64,000 nt of DNA from Rhabditophanes sp. KR3021 (taxonomy: Eukaryota; Nematoda; Chromadorea; Rhabditida; Alloionematidae), in assembly GCA_963281155.1 (NCBI GenBank), contig CAUJLY010000002.1, positions 5,828,001 to 5,892,000 on the forward strand, read 5' to 3'. The notes under the pieces are model-generated. The model ran no database searches. It was not told where the DNA came from and saw only the letters and a program-made list of their open reading frames with translations. The position numbers and the translations under genes are program-made. This document shows, one piece after another, positions 1-10,176 of the stretch (position 1 is the first letter of the stretch; every line of letters begins with the position of its first letter).

Positions 1-96
1 GAAAACAAAATAAGACAAGTTAAATTTGTTTATTTTGTGAAAAATAACATACATAAAAAATATATAGAATCAAATCATTTACAAAAGAAGTTCCAT

Positions 97-483
97 TTAG
101 ATGGCCTTGATTGGGACGATGATGTTTCCGGATCCAGTTGGAGTTGCAACGAAGACATCTTCTGGCTTTGGGGTTTCAGGGGCGACGTTTTGGTCAGTGA
201 AGTAGATGACCAATTTGTCTTCCTTTGGTGCTCCTGGAAGTCTAGTGACAACGACATCTGTGGCTGCTCCTGGTTCAACGAATCCAAAGACTGGCTTCAA
301 GCGGTATTCGTTGTTGTTTGAAGACTTGATCTAAGATAAATTTGATTAGGACTTGTCTTTTAGAAAGTTAAAGGCTACCTTGAAAGCAATGCGAGTAGCT
401 CCTGGGTTGGTCAACTTGTGAGTACTAGTTCCACCGGCGGCGGGTACTTCAACAGCAGCAGGTTCAATAGTCAAGACAGCCAT
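97..483 (-). CDS. Sperm-specific MSP-fold protein (SSP family)
   Basis: Two exons, 379-483 and 97-330, joined across a 48-nt intron (331-378) in phase 0, give 112 residues. The protein is a single small immunoglobulin-like MSP domain. It has the nematode sperm-specific protein pattern: an AAGGTSTHKL stretch near the N-terminus, then IKSSNNNEYRLKPVFGFVEP and APKEDKLVI, close to C. elegans SSP proteins of about 107-110 residues. It is shorter than true MSP (about 127 residues), so SSP is the better call. Members of the wider family are made in sperm and form or support the MSP cytoskeleton; the exact role of SSPs is not settled. The start ATG opens the ORF directly and the stop TAA is at 97-99. 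This is one of the clearest nematode-specific markers in the window. Confidence 0.93.
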
Positions 484-993
484 AGTGTAGGATAGGGTAG
501 AAGCGTAGAAACGAGTCTGATTCTATTGCCAAAATGTGCTCTTTATATTTAGTAATAATTTGAATAAGTATTGAAATTTGAATCTATACTTAGGTAGTTG
601 TAATTAAATTTCAGAGCTTTGATTTACAATAACAAATGAAAATTTGCCTATTGGCAGGTACCTAGAAGATATGGATAAATCTTTTCCTACAATAAAAAGT
701 AAAAAAGTTTTACAGAATCTACATATATCACTTTTATTTAGACATTATAAACAGAGATAATAACCGTATATCAGATTCTCATAAGCTTTTTAATTACAGA
801 ATATAATTTGAATCAGATATATTTAAAAATTTCATAATAATTCCACTGTTATATGTGCAACGTCAGTATTTTTTAATTCCAAATAAATAATGTTGTTATT
901 TGGTTTGGTAATATTTAAACGTATCAATTGAATTTTATTAGAAGAGAAGTCGTAGTACATTAAAAATCAAATTAATATCATAACACAGCAAAG
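484..993. other. Intergenic, upstream of the sperm gene
   Basis: AT-rich sequence between the start of the sperm-specific gene and the stop of the esterase-like gene, both on the minus strand. It must hold the sperm-gene promoter and the esterase 3' UTR. No other gene or repeat is visible. Confidence 0.5.
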
Positions 994-2953
994 TTAATTT
1001 AACGTTTTATACCCTGCCTTTTGGCTTCTTGTCAAGCAGCACCATAAACTTAATATTACAGCTAAAAATAATACAACCAAAATGGCGATTGTGGATAAAG
1101 CAATTTTGGTTCTTTTTTCAAGAGGAATAGGTTCAACAAAGCCAGGAATTGTGTATGTATCATTGAAGGTATGTAAAGCTTTGTCCAATTGAGAATAACG
1201 GACGAAGGAAGTTTCGTTTCTATTCAAATTGAATGAACCTCCTTTCAATAATAAATTGTTATAGTATTTCAGAGAATCTGAATGATATCCATTCTTCATT
1301 CCTGGCATAGTTGCATTTTCATCGAAATCAATGGCAAAGTAATTGTTCAGTTTAGGATTGTAAACATCAAATGTATTGTTCTTAGTGCTCGCATTTCCAT
1401 TGTTAATAAAACTAACAAATACATCTATATAAGCTTTTCTTATCTGATAATATTTTTGAGTAACATCGCCTCTAAAATTCCCCATAAAATAAATGGAATC
1501 ACTCCCCTTAATCGGCATATTTTCTTGACTCAAGAAAGAATCGGTTGTAAAATCTTTTTTCATTTGATTATACTCAAAATTATACAAATAAACAGGCGAA
1601 CCTTTTGAAGTAGCATATTTCGCTTCTGTGATGATTGGAATAAAATACTTGGTATCATCTATAATACTTAGAGATCTGTTGACATTTTTTGAATGATCTT
1701 TGATGCAGATGTCAACAGCATTAGATTGGTTTACAAAAATCATATCAACAAGTGAAAATTCACAATAAAATTTTAAATTATCTTCATCTATGTAAACAGT
1801 ATTATTTTGGTCCCTTTGAACAATTGTCCTTGATGCCATACTTTCCTTTTCTGTGGTTCCAATCATCAATGGAACGATGGTACATTCTGATGCCAAAGTT
1901 TCTATGTCTTTTTCAAAAAACGAATTAACTCCGTAATCTTGACTATAACCCTTTTTGCTAATATTATACTTGCTTTCAACGGCCCGCAATGAGTTGACAA
2001 TAATTTGCGGAGTTTTCGTTCTTAAACATGAAAGTACATTCTCCACTTCTACAACTAAATCCCAATTCGTAGCATTATTTGCACATTTGGCTTCAATCGC
2101 AATTAATCTATCACTCATTTCATCACCATTTTTATACAAATTATCAACTGTTCCAGACATTTTTAATATTTTGCTAAATAAACCTCTTGCTTTTGGCGAT
2201 AAGGAAATTAAATGAGCTAGTTCTGCACCCGAACCGTCTCCTCCTATTGTTACTTTTATTGGATCTCCACCAAATATATGAATTTCTTTTTGAACCCATT
2301 TTAATGCCAATACCAAATCGAATAAACCCAAATTTTGAGGGGCCGTTAGATTAAGTTTTGAATTTAAATTTATGAACCCCATTAATCCAAGACGGTAGTT
2401 TGCCGTAACTACAACTATCCGTGATTCGTCATTTGCAAAGTTATCCACAATTGTCTCTTCATTGAACATGCTTGGCCCATAAGCTAAGTTATTGCCGCTA
2501 TGAATATAAAATAAAACTGAGCAATTTCTATTAATTAAGCAATATTTGCTGGTATAAATGTTGGTTTTAAGGCAATCTTCTGTTAAATCATTAAAATTTG
2601 ACTTTTTTGGACCATGATCTGAAGATGAATTATAAATACATCCAGGTGAAAAATGCTTGACATCCAAAATATTATCCCAATCAGCAACTTCTTGACCTAA
2701 ATTAAATCTCTTGGTCCCAGAAATTCCTTTTCCATACGGAATGCCTTGAAATATCAATCCAGTCCTATTATTATGCGATAAGTCCGATTTTCTTCCCTCG
2801 ATAAATCCATTCCTACAAATCATCTATTAACCAAAGTGAATGTTAAACATACGACAGTCTTTTAATCACATAAAATTGATCCATTCTCGGATCTTCGTCA
2901 GCCTGACTTACATTAATCAAAAATATTAAAATCACAACCTTAATCAAAAACAT
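994..2953 (-). CDS. Membrane-anchored carboxylesterase-like protein, catalytically dead
   Basis: Exon 1 (2849-2953) encodes a signal peptide (starts MFLIKVVILIFLINVSQA). A 25-nt intron (2824-2848) joins it in phase 0 to a long exon (994-2823); total 644 residues. The alpha/beta-hydrolase carboxylesterase type B fold is evident: LIFQGIPYGK near the start, TANYRLGLMGF, NLGLFDLVLALKWVQKEI, FGGDP, and a PGMKNGY segment late. The nucleophile elbow, usually FGESAG, reads GGDGSG, so the catalytic Ser position holds Gly. The usual catalytic His segment reads PIKGSDSIYFMG, with Gly where His is expected. A hydrophobic helix (about residues 606-630) and short KTLN-ending tail anchor the C-terminus. Inference: a non-enzymatic cholinesterase-like surface protein, as in neuroligins and related adhesion molecules. 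A tandem decayed copy follows at 3769-5125. Confidence 0.85.
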
Positions 2954-3768
2954 TTCACTTCTAAATATCAATAATCAAATGATCAACAATGTTTTTATTT
3001 ATAAGGTAAAATTAAAAAGCAAAAATAAAGACTGCTTCTTCTTAAGATAATGACTTATCTCTTATAAGGAGTTGTTATCTATTTTGACAAGATAAGTATT
3101 TTTACCTGATTAGATAAATTTGAATGTTTGCTAAGTTAATTTATATATAGAGGAAAATTGAAGTATGTAGTTAAATTACATGATTGTGCACGCTTTGTTA
3201 ATGGATTAAATTATAGGTGATCATAAGTAATGCTTTAATGGATTAATTTTATTTTATTAATCAGCGAATGAGATTCCAAAATTCTTTATAAAACAATCAT
3301 GCATTTTTTGGGAATGTTACATGTATTACTAAGAACTAACCTGTCGTTATAATTTATGTGTTCAAAGTGATGATGTAGGCTTCAATTAATATCCATATAA
3401 AAATGAATTTAACAATGGAGAGGAGATTGAAAAATAGAAGCAATGGAATCATTATTTAAGAGAATCAACAAAACATCAAACTAATTATATTTAACGTAAA
3501 CATAACCATTCATGTTTTCCAGATTTAAAAATAAAATTCATTTTATCAAATCAGTCAAGATTAAATTAAATGAATTAATATTTCTACCCAAAAAACATAT
3601 TTAGCTACAACTAGTAACTACATCTAAAGAACATCACTTTAAATATCGAAAAAGACCGAACATTCCCGTCTTTATCAAAATCATTTTTGGAAATTCACAT
3701 GATTCCTGCAAAAAAAGTGTCTAGGCCGCTTTATTGATAGATAAAAGTTATCTAGACAACAAAAAATA
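2954..3768. other. Intergenic between esterase-like gene and its decayed copy
   Basis: AT-rich sequence without a convincing ORF. It should contain the promoter of the esterase-like gene. Nothing else seen. Confidence 0.5.
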
Positions 3769-5125
3769 TCATTTTAAAGTAATGTAAAACAGTCTGTGAT
3801 AATTTCCCAGGCAGTATAATAAGCAAAGTATAAAGATTATTAACAAGACTCCAGTGAAAATGAACACGGATGATGAAATAATGCTTTTTGAATCTTCATT
3901 TTGTTTAATAGGTCCAATTGAATAATTTGCATGATCAGTTGCGTAAAAATAAATAAGATTTGATTCATCTTTGTTTAACTTCTATTGCCCAGCAATTGAA
4001 GGCAAAGTTTTGTAAAAATAAGTTATTGCAGCCTCATGATAACCATTTTTCATACCAGGCATAGTTAAATTTGAATCAAAGTTGATTGCAAAATAATTAT
4101 TCAATCCCACATCATAAATCTTTTTTCCGTCGTTGTTGCATACTTGTCAAAGATCAATAAAGCAGAAGTATCTTTTTCAATATATTCATAATTATAAACG
4201 TATGCTGGTGCTCCATTTTTAATAGCATTTTTGGGATCTCTTACAGCGGTGATAAAATATCTCATTTCGTCTATAATATGTTTAGCTTTATAAGTATCAT
4301 CGTGGGCTTCTACACAAATATCTACAGCTAATGATTGGTTTTTAAATAAGTATCGCACAAAGAGTATTCACAGTAGAATTTTAGAAATTCTTTATCAGCA
4401 TACTTAGTTCCATTGTCAAAATTCTTAACAATACTGATAGAAGCCATTAACTCTTGTTCAGTCGTTCCAGTCATCAGCGGAATTGCTCTAACTTCTTCAG
4501 CTAATTCTTCAATATCTTTCTCGAAAAATGAACCTTCCCGTAATCTTGATTATGACCAGTTACAATAACAAAGTCTTTCTCGACTTCTCTCAATGAATTC
4601 ACTATATTTTCAGCTGAAGTTTCTTTCAAGCATTTAATTACATCCTCAACTTCATTTAATTTATTCCAACCTGTGTATTTGCTAGCACATTCAGCTTTAA
4701 TACCAATTAATCTATCTGGAGTTTCATCTCTATTTTGATAGGTACTTATTAAACGAGATCCTGACATTTGTAAATATTTACTAAATCAACAACGTGTTCA
4801 GCTTTTGATTTACAAATACAACCCGGTGCAAATGTTTTTGTCTGCAACAAATTAGTCCATGAGACTGGTTTAGTTGGTAAATTAAATCTCCCTTCTCCAG
4901 AGATATTTGATGCAAAAGGAATTCCCTGAAAAATAACTCCCTGTCTTTTATGATATGAAATTACAGACATTCTACCCTCAATAAAACCAGTTCTAAAAAA
5001 CATCTAAAATATAAATCAAATCAAACGTACGACAACTTCTTAACAACATAATAACTTTCTATTTTTTCCTCATCACCCGCAAATAGACCATACAAATTAA
5101 TTGCAAGCAACAAAAATAATTTCAT
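3769..5125 (-). pseudogene. Decayed tandem copy of the esterase-like gene
   Basis: Exon 1 (5027-5125) still encodes a signal peptide ending in YYVVKKLSY, matching FYVIKRLSY of the neighbour. A 23-nt intron sits at the same position (5004-5026). The following exon reads FIEGR...GVIFQGIPF up to the PGCIC segment near 4800. The sequence then jumps directly to the part after the nucleophile elbow, so roughly 125 codons including the active-site region are missing. Further frameshifts occur near 4540, 4370 and 4100, with a stop near 3983. The C-terminal PGMKNGYH segment and a hydrophobic anchor are still readable down to about 3769. It is a recent tandem duplicate, now non-functional unless the assembly is faulty. 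Confidence 0.8.
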
Positions 5126-5304
5126 GCCCAAGCAAAAGTTAAGTAATTATCAATAAACGTCTAATAAATAAAGATCAGTCCGATCTTGACTACGTTCTCA
5201 ACAACCAATTTAATAATCTTATCAAAAAGAAGAAGCTTTAAATGACAATAATTTTATTGGGTTTTCAAAATGATCAATTATAATGGTACAGAACAATGAA
5301 ATAT

Positions 5305-5558
5305 TTATTTTGGTGACTGGGATTTTAAATCATTAAATTCGCCCATCAAACGGCGATTTTTCGCCTCAAGAAAAAGAATTTTTTGCATGTAATCTTCTAG
5401 TTTTTTGTTCATCTCAGTTATAGCTTGAGATTGTGGTTCTGCGAGAATAGTAGGCAATTCACTCGGTAATTCTTCATGCAAATCTTCCTCGAAAACTAAA
5501 TAATTAGAATAAAGTTAAGACTATAAATGTTTACACGCATACCTTTATCAGAACTCAT
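5305..5558 (-). CDS. Small intermediate-filament coil-1A-like peptide (68 aa)
   Basis: Exon 1 (5543-5558, 16 nt) and exon 2 (5305-5495) join across a 47-nt intron in phase 1, giving 68 residues ending in a TAA. The first 30 residues are acidic and proline-containing. Residues about 33-61 read MNKKLEDYMQKILFLEAKNR and continue RLMGEFNDLK. This strongly resembles the start of the intermediate filament rod (coil 1A, typically LNDRLA-YI-KVRFLE-QN). The rest of the rod, tail and any lamin domain are absent, and no continuing exon was seen downstream. It could be a truncated filament gene or a small peptide that could cap or modulate filaments; both are inference. Both splice sites are good (GTATGC and TTATTTAG). 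Confidence 0.6.
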
Positions 5559-5948
5559 GGTAAATATATAATGTAAAATATAAAAATACGACCGCTGGTT
5601 TCACTCAAAAATTGTAAAGTGAACAGAAAAGTATAGTCAAGGGCGATTAAAATCGCATCATCCAACAACAATTTATTATAATACCTTTTGTCATGCACAA
5701 ACCGCTTAGCAAAGGTGGGATTGTAAACTATTTTAGTATCGATAATGCAAATAGAGAATAATTTGTTGTTGTAAAAGTTCTTATTCAAGTTAGTAATAAA
5801 GATAAATTATTCTAATCATGCATATTAAACAAGACAATAATAATTAGTCTGGCTAATTTATTATAAAAGGAATGAACAGTTAATATACTTTATTTATTTA
5901 AATATTAATTAGATTTTGACTTCATAAGAATAAAACTTTAATTCCCCA
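5559..5948. other. Intergenic
   Basis: AT-rich stretch. A 77-codon minus-strand ORF (5555-5788) overlaps the filament-like gene's start and shows no recognisable features, so it is not called. Nothing else seen. Confidence 0.5.
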
Positions 5949-6192
5949 TTAGCTTGCTGGTACAGGATTCGCACCTGGAAGAGGAGACGTCGGAGCAGCA
6001 CCAGATGGCATAATTATAGACACATCAATTGCAGAAACTGAAGCTCTAGACTCCTTTGACAATGGTTTTTTTCCTCCACAAGTCGAAATAAAAAGCACAC
6101 CAACACTTAATGTAAAAGCAACTTCAATTCAAAACAATTAATTATTTAAGGTAAACATAATACTTACAATAAACCAGCAATTTAAAAATCAT
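5949..6192 (-). CDS. Small secreted or signal-anchored peptide (65 aa)
   Basis: Exon 1 (6168-6192) and exon 2 (5949-6121) join in phase 1 across a 46-nt intron with a strong GTAAGT donor and TTGAAG acceptor. The 65-residue product starts with a hydrophobic segment, MIFKLLVYFAFTLSVGVLFI, followed by STCGGKK and a short Ser/Pro/Ala-rich tail ending NPVPAS. This is a signal peptide or a type II anchor with a small extracellular tail. No family was recognised. The next gene upstream is also a small membrane protein on the same strand, so the two may be co-regulated. Confidence 0.55.
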
Positions 6193-6460
6193 ACAAACAT
6201 GATTAGCATTAAATTTAAAAACTTAGCTAGTAATTACTTAAAACTCATGTAAGCTAGCCAGTTTGATATCATGCAACGATTTCAACAGTGTAATTTTTAA
6301 AAAGTATCTTGGAGGCTAATATACTGAAAAATCATTCTGCGAATTTAAAGTAATGCCTTAAAATACAACATAAGCGACATTATTAAAAAATAGCGGCCAA
6401 CACTTTTCAAAACTAATTTATGTTCCAAATTCAATATAAAAAAGAAAATAGATTTATTGT

Positions 6461-6903
6461 TTAAATAGACTCAACAACGATATATTTATCATGATTCGTT
6501 ATAGCTGCGAAGAAGGTACTCATTTCATTTACAGCATCATCTTCATCGTCATTAGTATTTTTAGTTTGTTCTGTTACACGTCCATTCACAAGCCATTGCG
6601 AAGCGATTTCCCTATCATACATAGAATCTACCTCGCAAATGCTTTTTTTCCATCTGTCTTCAGGACGTTTATTTTCTTTGTCAGCCGAAGCTTTGAAGAA
6701 TGCTCTTATCTAGAACATTAAATTAATCTGATTTAAAAGTAACTTACACATGAAAACAGCACCAAGCAAAAAGCCACCAAAAAGACAGTTCCCACGCTTA
6801 ACCCCAAATCAGCAGCCCAATTTCCAATAGAATAATTATTTGTCGTATAACCCTTATCTTCAATATTAGTTGGCGCAAAAGTCGTAGTCACAATAAAATC
6901 CAT
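6461..6903 (-). CDS. Single-pass membrane protein (134 aa), unknown
   Basis: Exon 1 (6748-6903, 52 codons) and exon 2 (6461-6709) join in phase 0 across a 38-nt intron. The N-terminal 30 residues are Thr/Asn-rich with no cleavable signal. Residues about 33-52 form one transmembrane helix (LGLSVGTVFLVAFCLVLFSC). The cytosol-like tail is charged (FFKASADKENKRPEDRWKKS) and contains an acidic NDDEDDA run. Topology is probably N-terminus outside. A canonical AATAAA lies just after the stop. No family recognised; the intact splice sites and clean reading frame across both exons support a real gene. Confidence 0.6.
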
Positions 6904-8059
6904 TTTTAATAAAGAAAAGGCAAAATATTATCTCAAACAAAAGGCACTAAACCTCTTTTCTTTTACATTAATGAAAAAATAGCGATGTTTTATAAAAGTA
7001 AAAAATATTTGCTTTAATTTATATTTTCAAAAAACAAAAAAGCCTCCTTTAAATAGACCTTTTCTGTTTGTATAAAAAAATAATAAAAGATAGCTACACA
7101 TATATTCAGGCCAACTAATGGAATAATAAAAGCTTAATGCTTTTACAAAACTCTTCAGAGGGAGACCTTCTTTTTGTTGTGGGTTATTAATATGGTGATA
7201 AATAATATATTATTACAAGTTTATGAATTTATAATGTGATTATGGAAGGACAGCGGATGGATGAGTTGTTTTTCATTGGAAATTGGATATTTGAGGAGAT
7301 AAGTGTGAAGGGATGTGTAAATAAGTTATCTTATTTTGACACATTTGTATAGGGGATAATTTACAATGGATAGAAAGATAATTTGTCTTAATTTTGTCAG
7401 TTAAATTAATGTTAAGTCAAGACTTGACCCTTGTTATTTTATATCATTATTTTCATGTCACTTATTCATTTTTTGGTATCACAAATTTATTAGCATTTAA
7501 AAACTGTAACTTTGTATAAACCAAGTCAACCTTAAACAAAGCACGCTTTAATAACCAAAATCATTTTAAATTAATTTTATTTATTTCACCTTAATGGGCC
7601 CATAATAAACTATATACAAACAAAAGTACACCAAAAAAATTCCATTACATAAAGACAAAGTTATTGAATCAAAAAATAAACATAATTTCTTGGCAACTTC
7701 AAGAAGTTATTTTGATTTTGCTTTTCATTCATTAAAACTAATTTGGTTTTGGAGAGTGTACTTTTTAAAAATATCATCAATTAATATAATAGGCTGTATT
7801 TGATTTGAAAGCATCGTGTGGGTAAAACAAAAGTTGATGGCCAAATGAGATTCAAGTACCATTTAATTAAATTGTTTCTCATTTGAAGACAGTTTTGAAA
7901 AATAATATGAAATAATAAGAAATTCACCTATAATTGTTGGAACCCAATTCAGAAAAGCAATTCATTTGAATTGAATTTTAAATGTGGATGAGTATCAATT
8001 GACTATACATGGTATTTTTGAGCTTTGAACAAAATATGTAAGAATATGTTTATTTGATT
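6904..8059. other. Intergenic
   Basis: About 1.16 kb of AT-rich sequence between the small membrane-protein gene and the DnaJ gene (both minus). No ORF, repeat or RNA gene was recognised. Confidence 0.5.
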
Positions 8060-10176
8060 TTAGCAAGCTCCAACTGTTACTTCGATGCCATTGATTAATT
8101 TACTCTTGAGAATACCATCTTCTAGAATTTCGACTGTTTCGGTGCCGTTGTCTTCTTCCTTTTTAGTTGTTACTTTTTTGCCATCTACCATTCTGGTGGA
8201 AGTAGTGATTTTACGGGCATTTTTCCCGGGTTCATTGCTTGAACTAAATCTAATTACCGATGAATAGTTGTTGTCGTTTTCATCTTTCCCTTCATCGAAT
8301 GAACGAGCGTGTTTCGTTGGATATCTCCTAGGATTAGTTGGTCTTGTAGTTGAGTGGAAGGCAGAAAGAGGATCTTTATCTTCAAAGAAAGCATGATGGA
8401 ATTTAGTATGAGCTCCAAATTGAGAATGAATGTCCTGGAAAATATATGCATATTAGTTATTGAAATGATAATATAGACTTTATTCGCTACAATTTTTGTT
8501 ACTCGAAGATGCTCTATAGCAACATTACATTAAGACCTTATACATTTGATAGTTGAAAACTATTTATATTTATGATCAAGTTTGGCTCTATAATATCATT
8601 TCTTTATTTTAGGCAATAACATAATCCCATATTGGTGTCATTAACTATTATGGCTCAACAAAAAAAAGAAGTAATATTCGTGATTAGCTAGCAAGGCAAA
8701 TTAGTCTGGAAGAAAATCCTTGGAGTAAAACTTCTAGGAATAAAGAGGGTTTGTCATTTGCAGTCAAAACCATCGTCAGTAAAGGTTTGAGATGTCATCA
8801 GGAGCAAGGATACGAAAAGGAGACTTCCGTGCTTACTTGATGCTGATCGCAAGGAAAGCGGTGGAAATTGGACAGTAAGTAATGTGAAGAATGCGATCAA
8901 ATGGATTGGCAACTAAAGGATTTGAAGCACGAATGAAGAAACATAGTAAAGACTTTGAAAAAAGGTTAGGTTAAAGAAGCTGTTTGATAGGAAAGAATAT
9001 TTTAACGACGTCATTTGGGATGAGGCTTAATGGGAATAATGAAATCACAGTCTTGAAGATGAAGTACCAATCGAAGGCAGTCATTGCAAACATTGAATCG
9101 ATCCTGATCAGAGACTTCAAATCAAAACTTAAATTCTGGCAACCCTTCTTTTGAAGAGGTCCTCAAAATGAACTCAAAATCTAATAGACGAGTAGCTGAT
9201 CTCATCATCAAGGAGTTTATAGTTGCCCAGAATCTTGGATGTGAAATTTTATAAAGTATATTGTTAATAATCTGTCAAATTGCAATAAGCTGACAATTTT
9301 GTATTTTTAATAAACTTTGCTCACCTGAAAACCTTTGAATGGCTCTCCGAAAAAGTCTTGGAAAATGTCAAAAGGTGATCTGAATTGATGGGCGAAGAAG
9401 GGTGATGATGGACCATGATGATGGTAAGAGCCTGTGGAATTTCTGTGTTTGCCTGAAGCAAAACCTGCTCTTGCTGCGGATGGATTAGTTCTGTGGCCTC
9501 CGAAGGAATGACGGCCATATTTAGTCTTGTCGTAATCTGCCCTTTTTTGGGTATCTGACAAAATCTCGTATGCTTGTGCAATTTCCTTAAATTTCTTCTC
9601 AGCTTCTTCGTGGTTTTCTGGGTTCTTATCTGGATGCCAAAGGAGGGCTAGCTTGCGATATCTATAAATATTCAATAAATCATTTATTCCTCCGACACAA
9701 TTTAATTTCTAAACAACTCCTCTTATCTAACTACACTTCAAATCCCATTAATCTACATACACTCATTAATTACTTTCAATCTAGTTTCAATCAAAGGTCT
9801 CCATTAACAACAATAAGCTGTTGTCTTGGAGATTAGCTGATAACCTTCTTTTTGCACTATTGCTCAAAGTTATACAATCATTATCTCGTTGATAACATGT
9901 CTTTTTCAAGTAGAAGAAACAGTAAAGTGTGTGTATGTTTAAACAAATTATTGTCAATCATCACCTTTTTTAATGAATACAAATTGATACTTTGTCTATA
10001 TGATTTAATTAGGTTAGGAAGGAACTTTTTGTAGTAGTCAAGGTGATTTACTTAATTTTTAAAAAAACTTACGCTTTCTTGATATCACCATCTTCAGCTT
10101 CCTTAGTAACTCCAAGAACTTTGTACGGACAGGTAGATTCACCTGAAGTCGAATAATCAGTAGCACGGGGAGCCAT
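8060..10176 (-). CDS. DnaJ/Hsp40 co-chaperone, DNAJB6/B2 type
   Basis: Three exons: 10073-10176, 9325-9661 and 8060-8434, phase-consistent, giving 271 residues. The N-terminal J domain (about residues 15-85) contains the HPD motif in [12 protein letters not shown] and the [16 protein letters not shown] helix IV region. A Gly/Phe- and His-rich linker follows ([27 protein letters not shown]). The C-terminus has [19 protein letters not shown] and [19 protein letters not shown], the pattern found near the end of vertebrate DNAJB6 and DNAJB2. Such proteins stimulate Hsp70 ATPase and suppress aggregation. Intron 1 is 411 nt and intron 2 is 890 nt, long for this window; intron 2 carries an antisense degenerate coding relic (8640-9256). 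An 18-residue Ser/Thr-containing extension precedes the J domain. Confidence 0.92.
8640..9256 (+). pseudogene. Degenerate coding relic in DnaJ intron (dispersed family, copy A)
   Basis: Plus-strand sequence inside the 890-nt DnaJ intron, antisense to the host gene. Reading it in shifting frames gives protein-like stretches broken by stops: [20 protein letters not shown], then near the end [34 protein letters not shown] and [18 protein letters not shown]. The last three match, in order, stretches in other intronic relics at 20645-20922 and 59030-60102, and the final one also matches 61490-61900. The family is not recognised. Confidence 0.45.

Noticed and set aside
37..321. Plus-strand 94-codon ORF over the sperm gene
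   Set aside because: It is the antisense shadow of the sperm-specific protein exon and has no features of its own.
5555..5788. Minus-strand 77-codon ORF
   Set aside because: No domain, AT-rich composition, and it overlaps the start of the filament-like gene. Kept out as chance.
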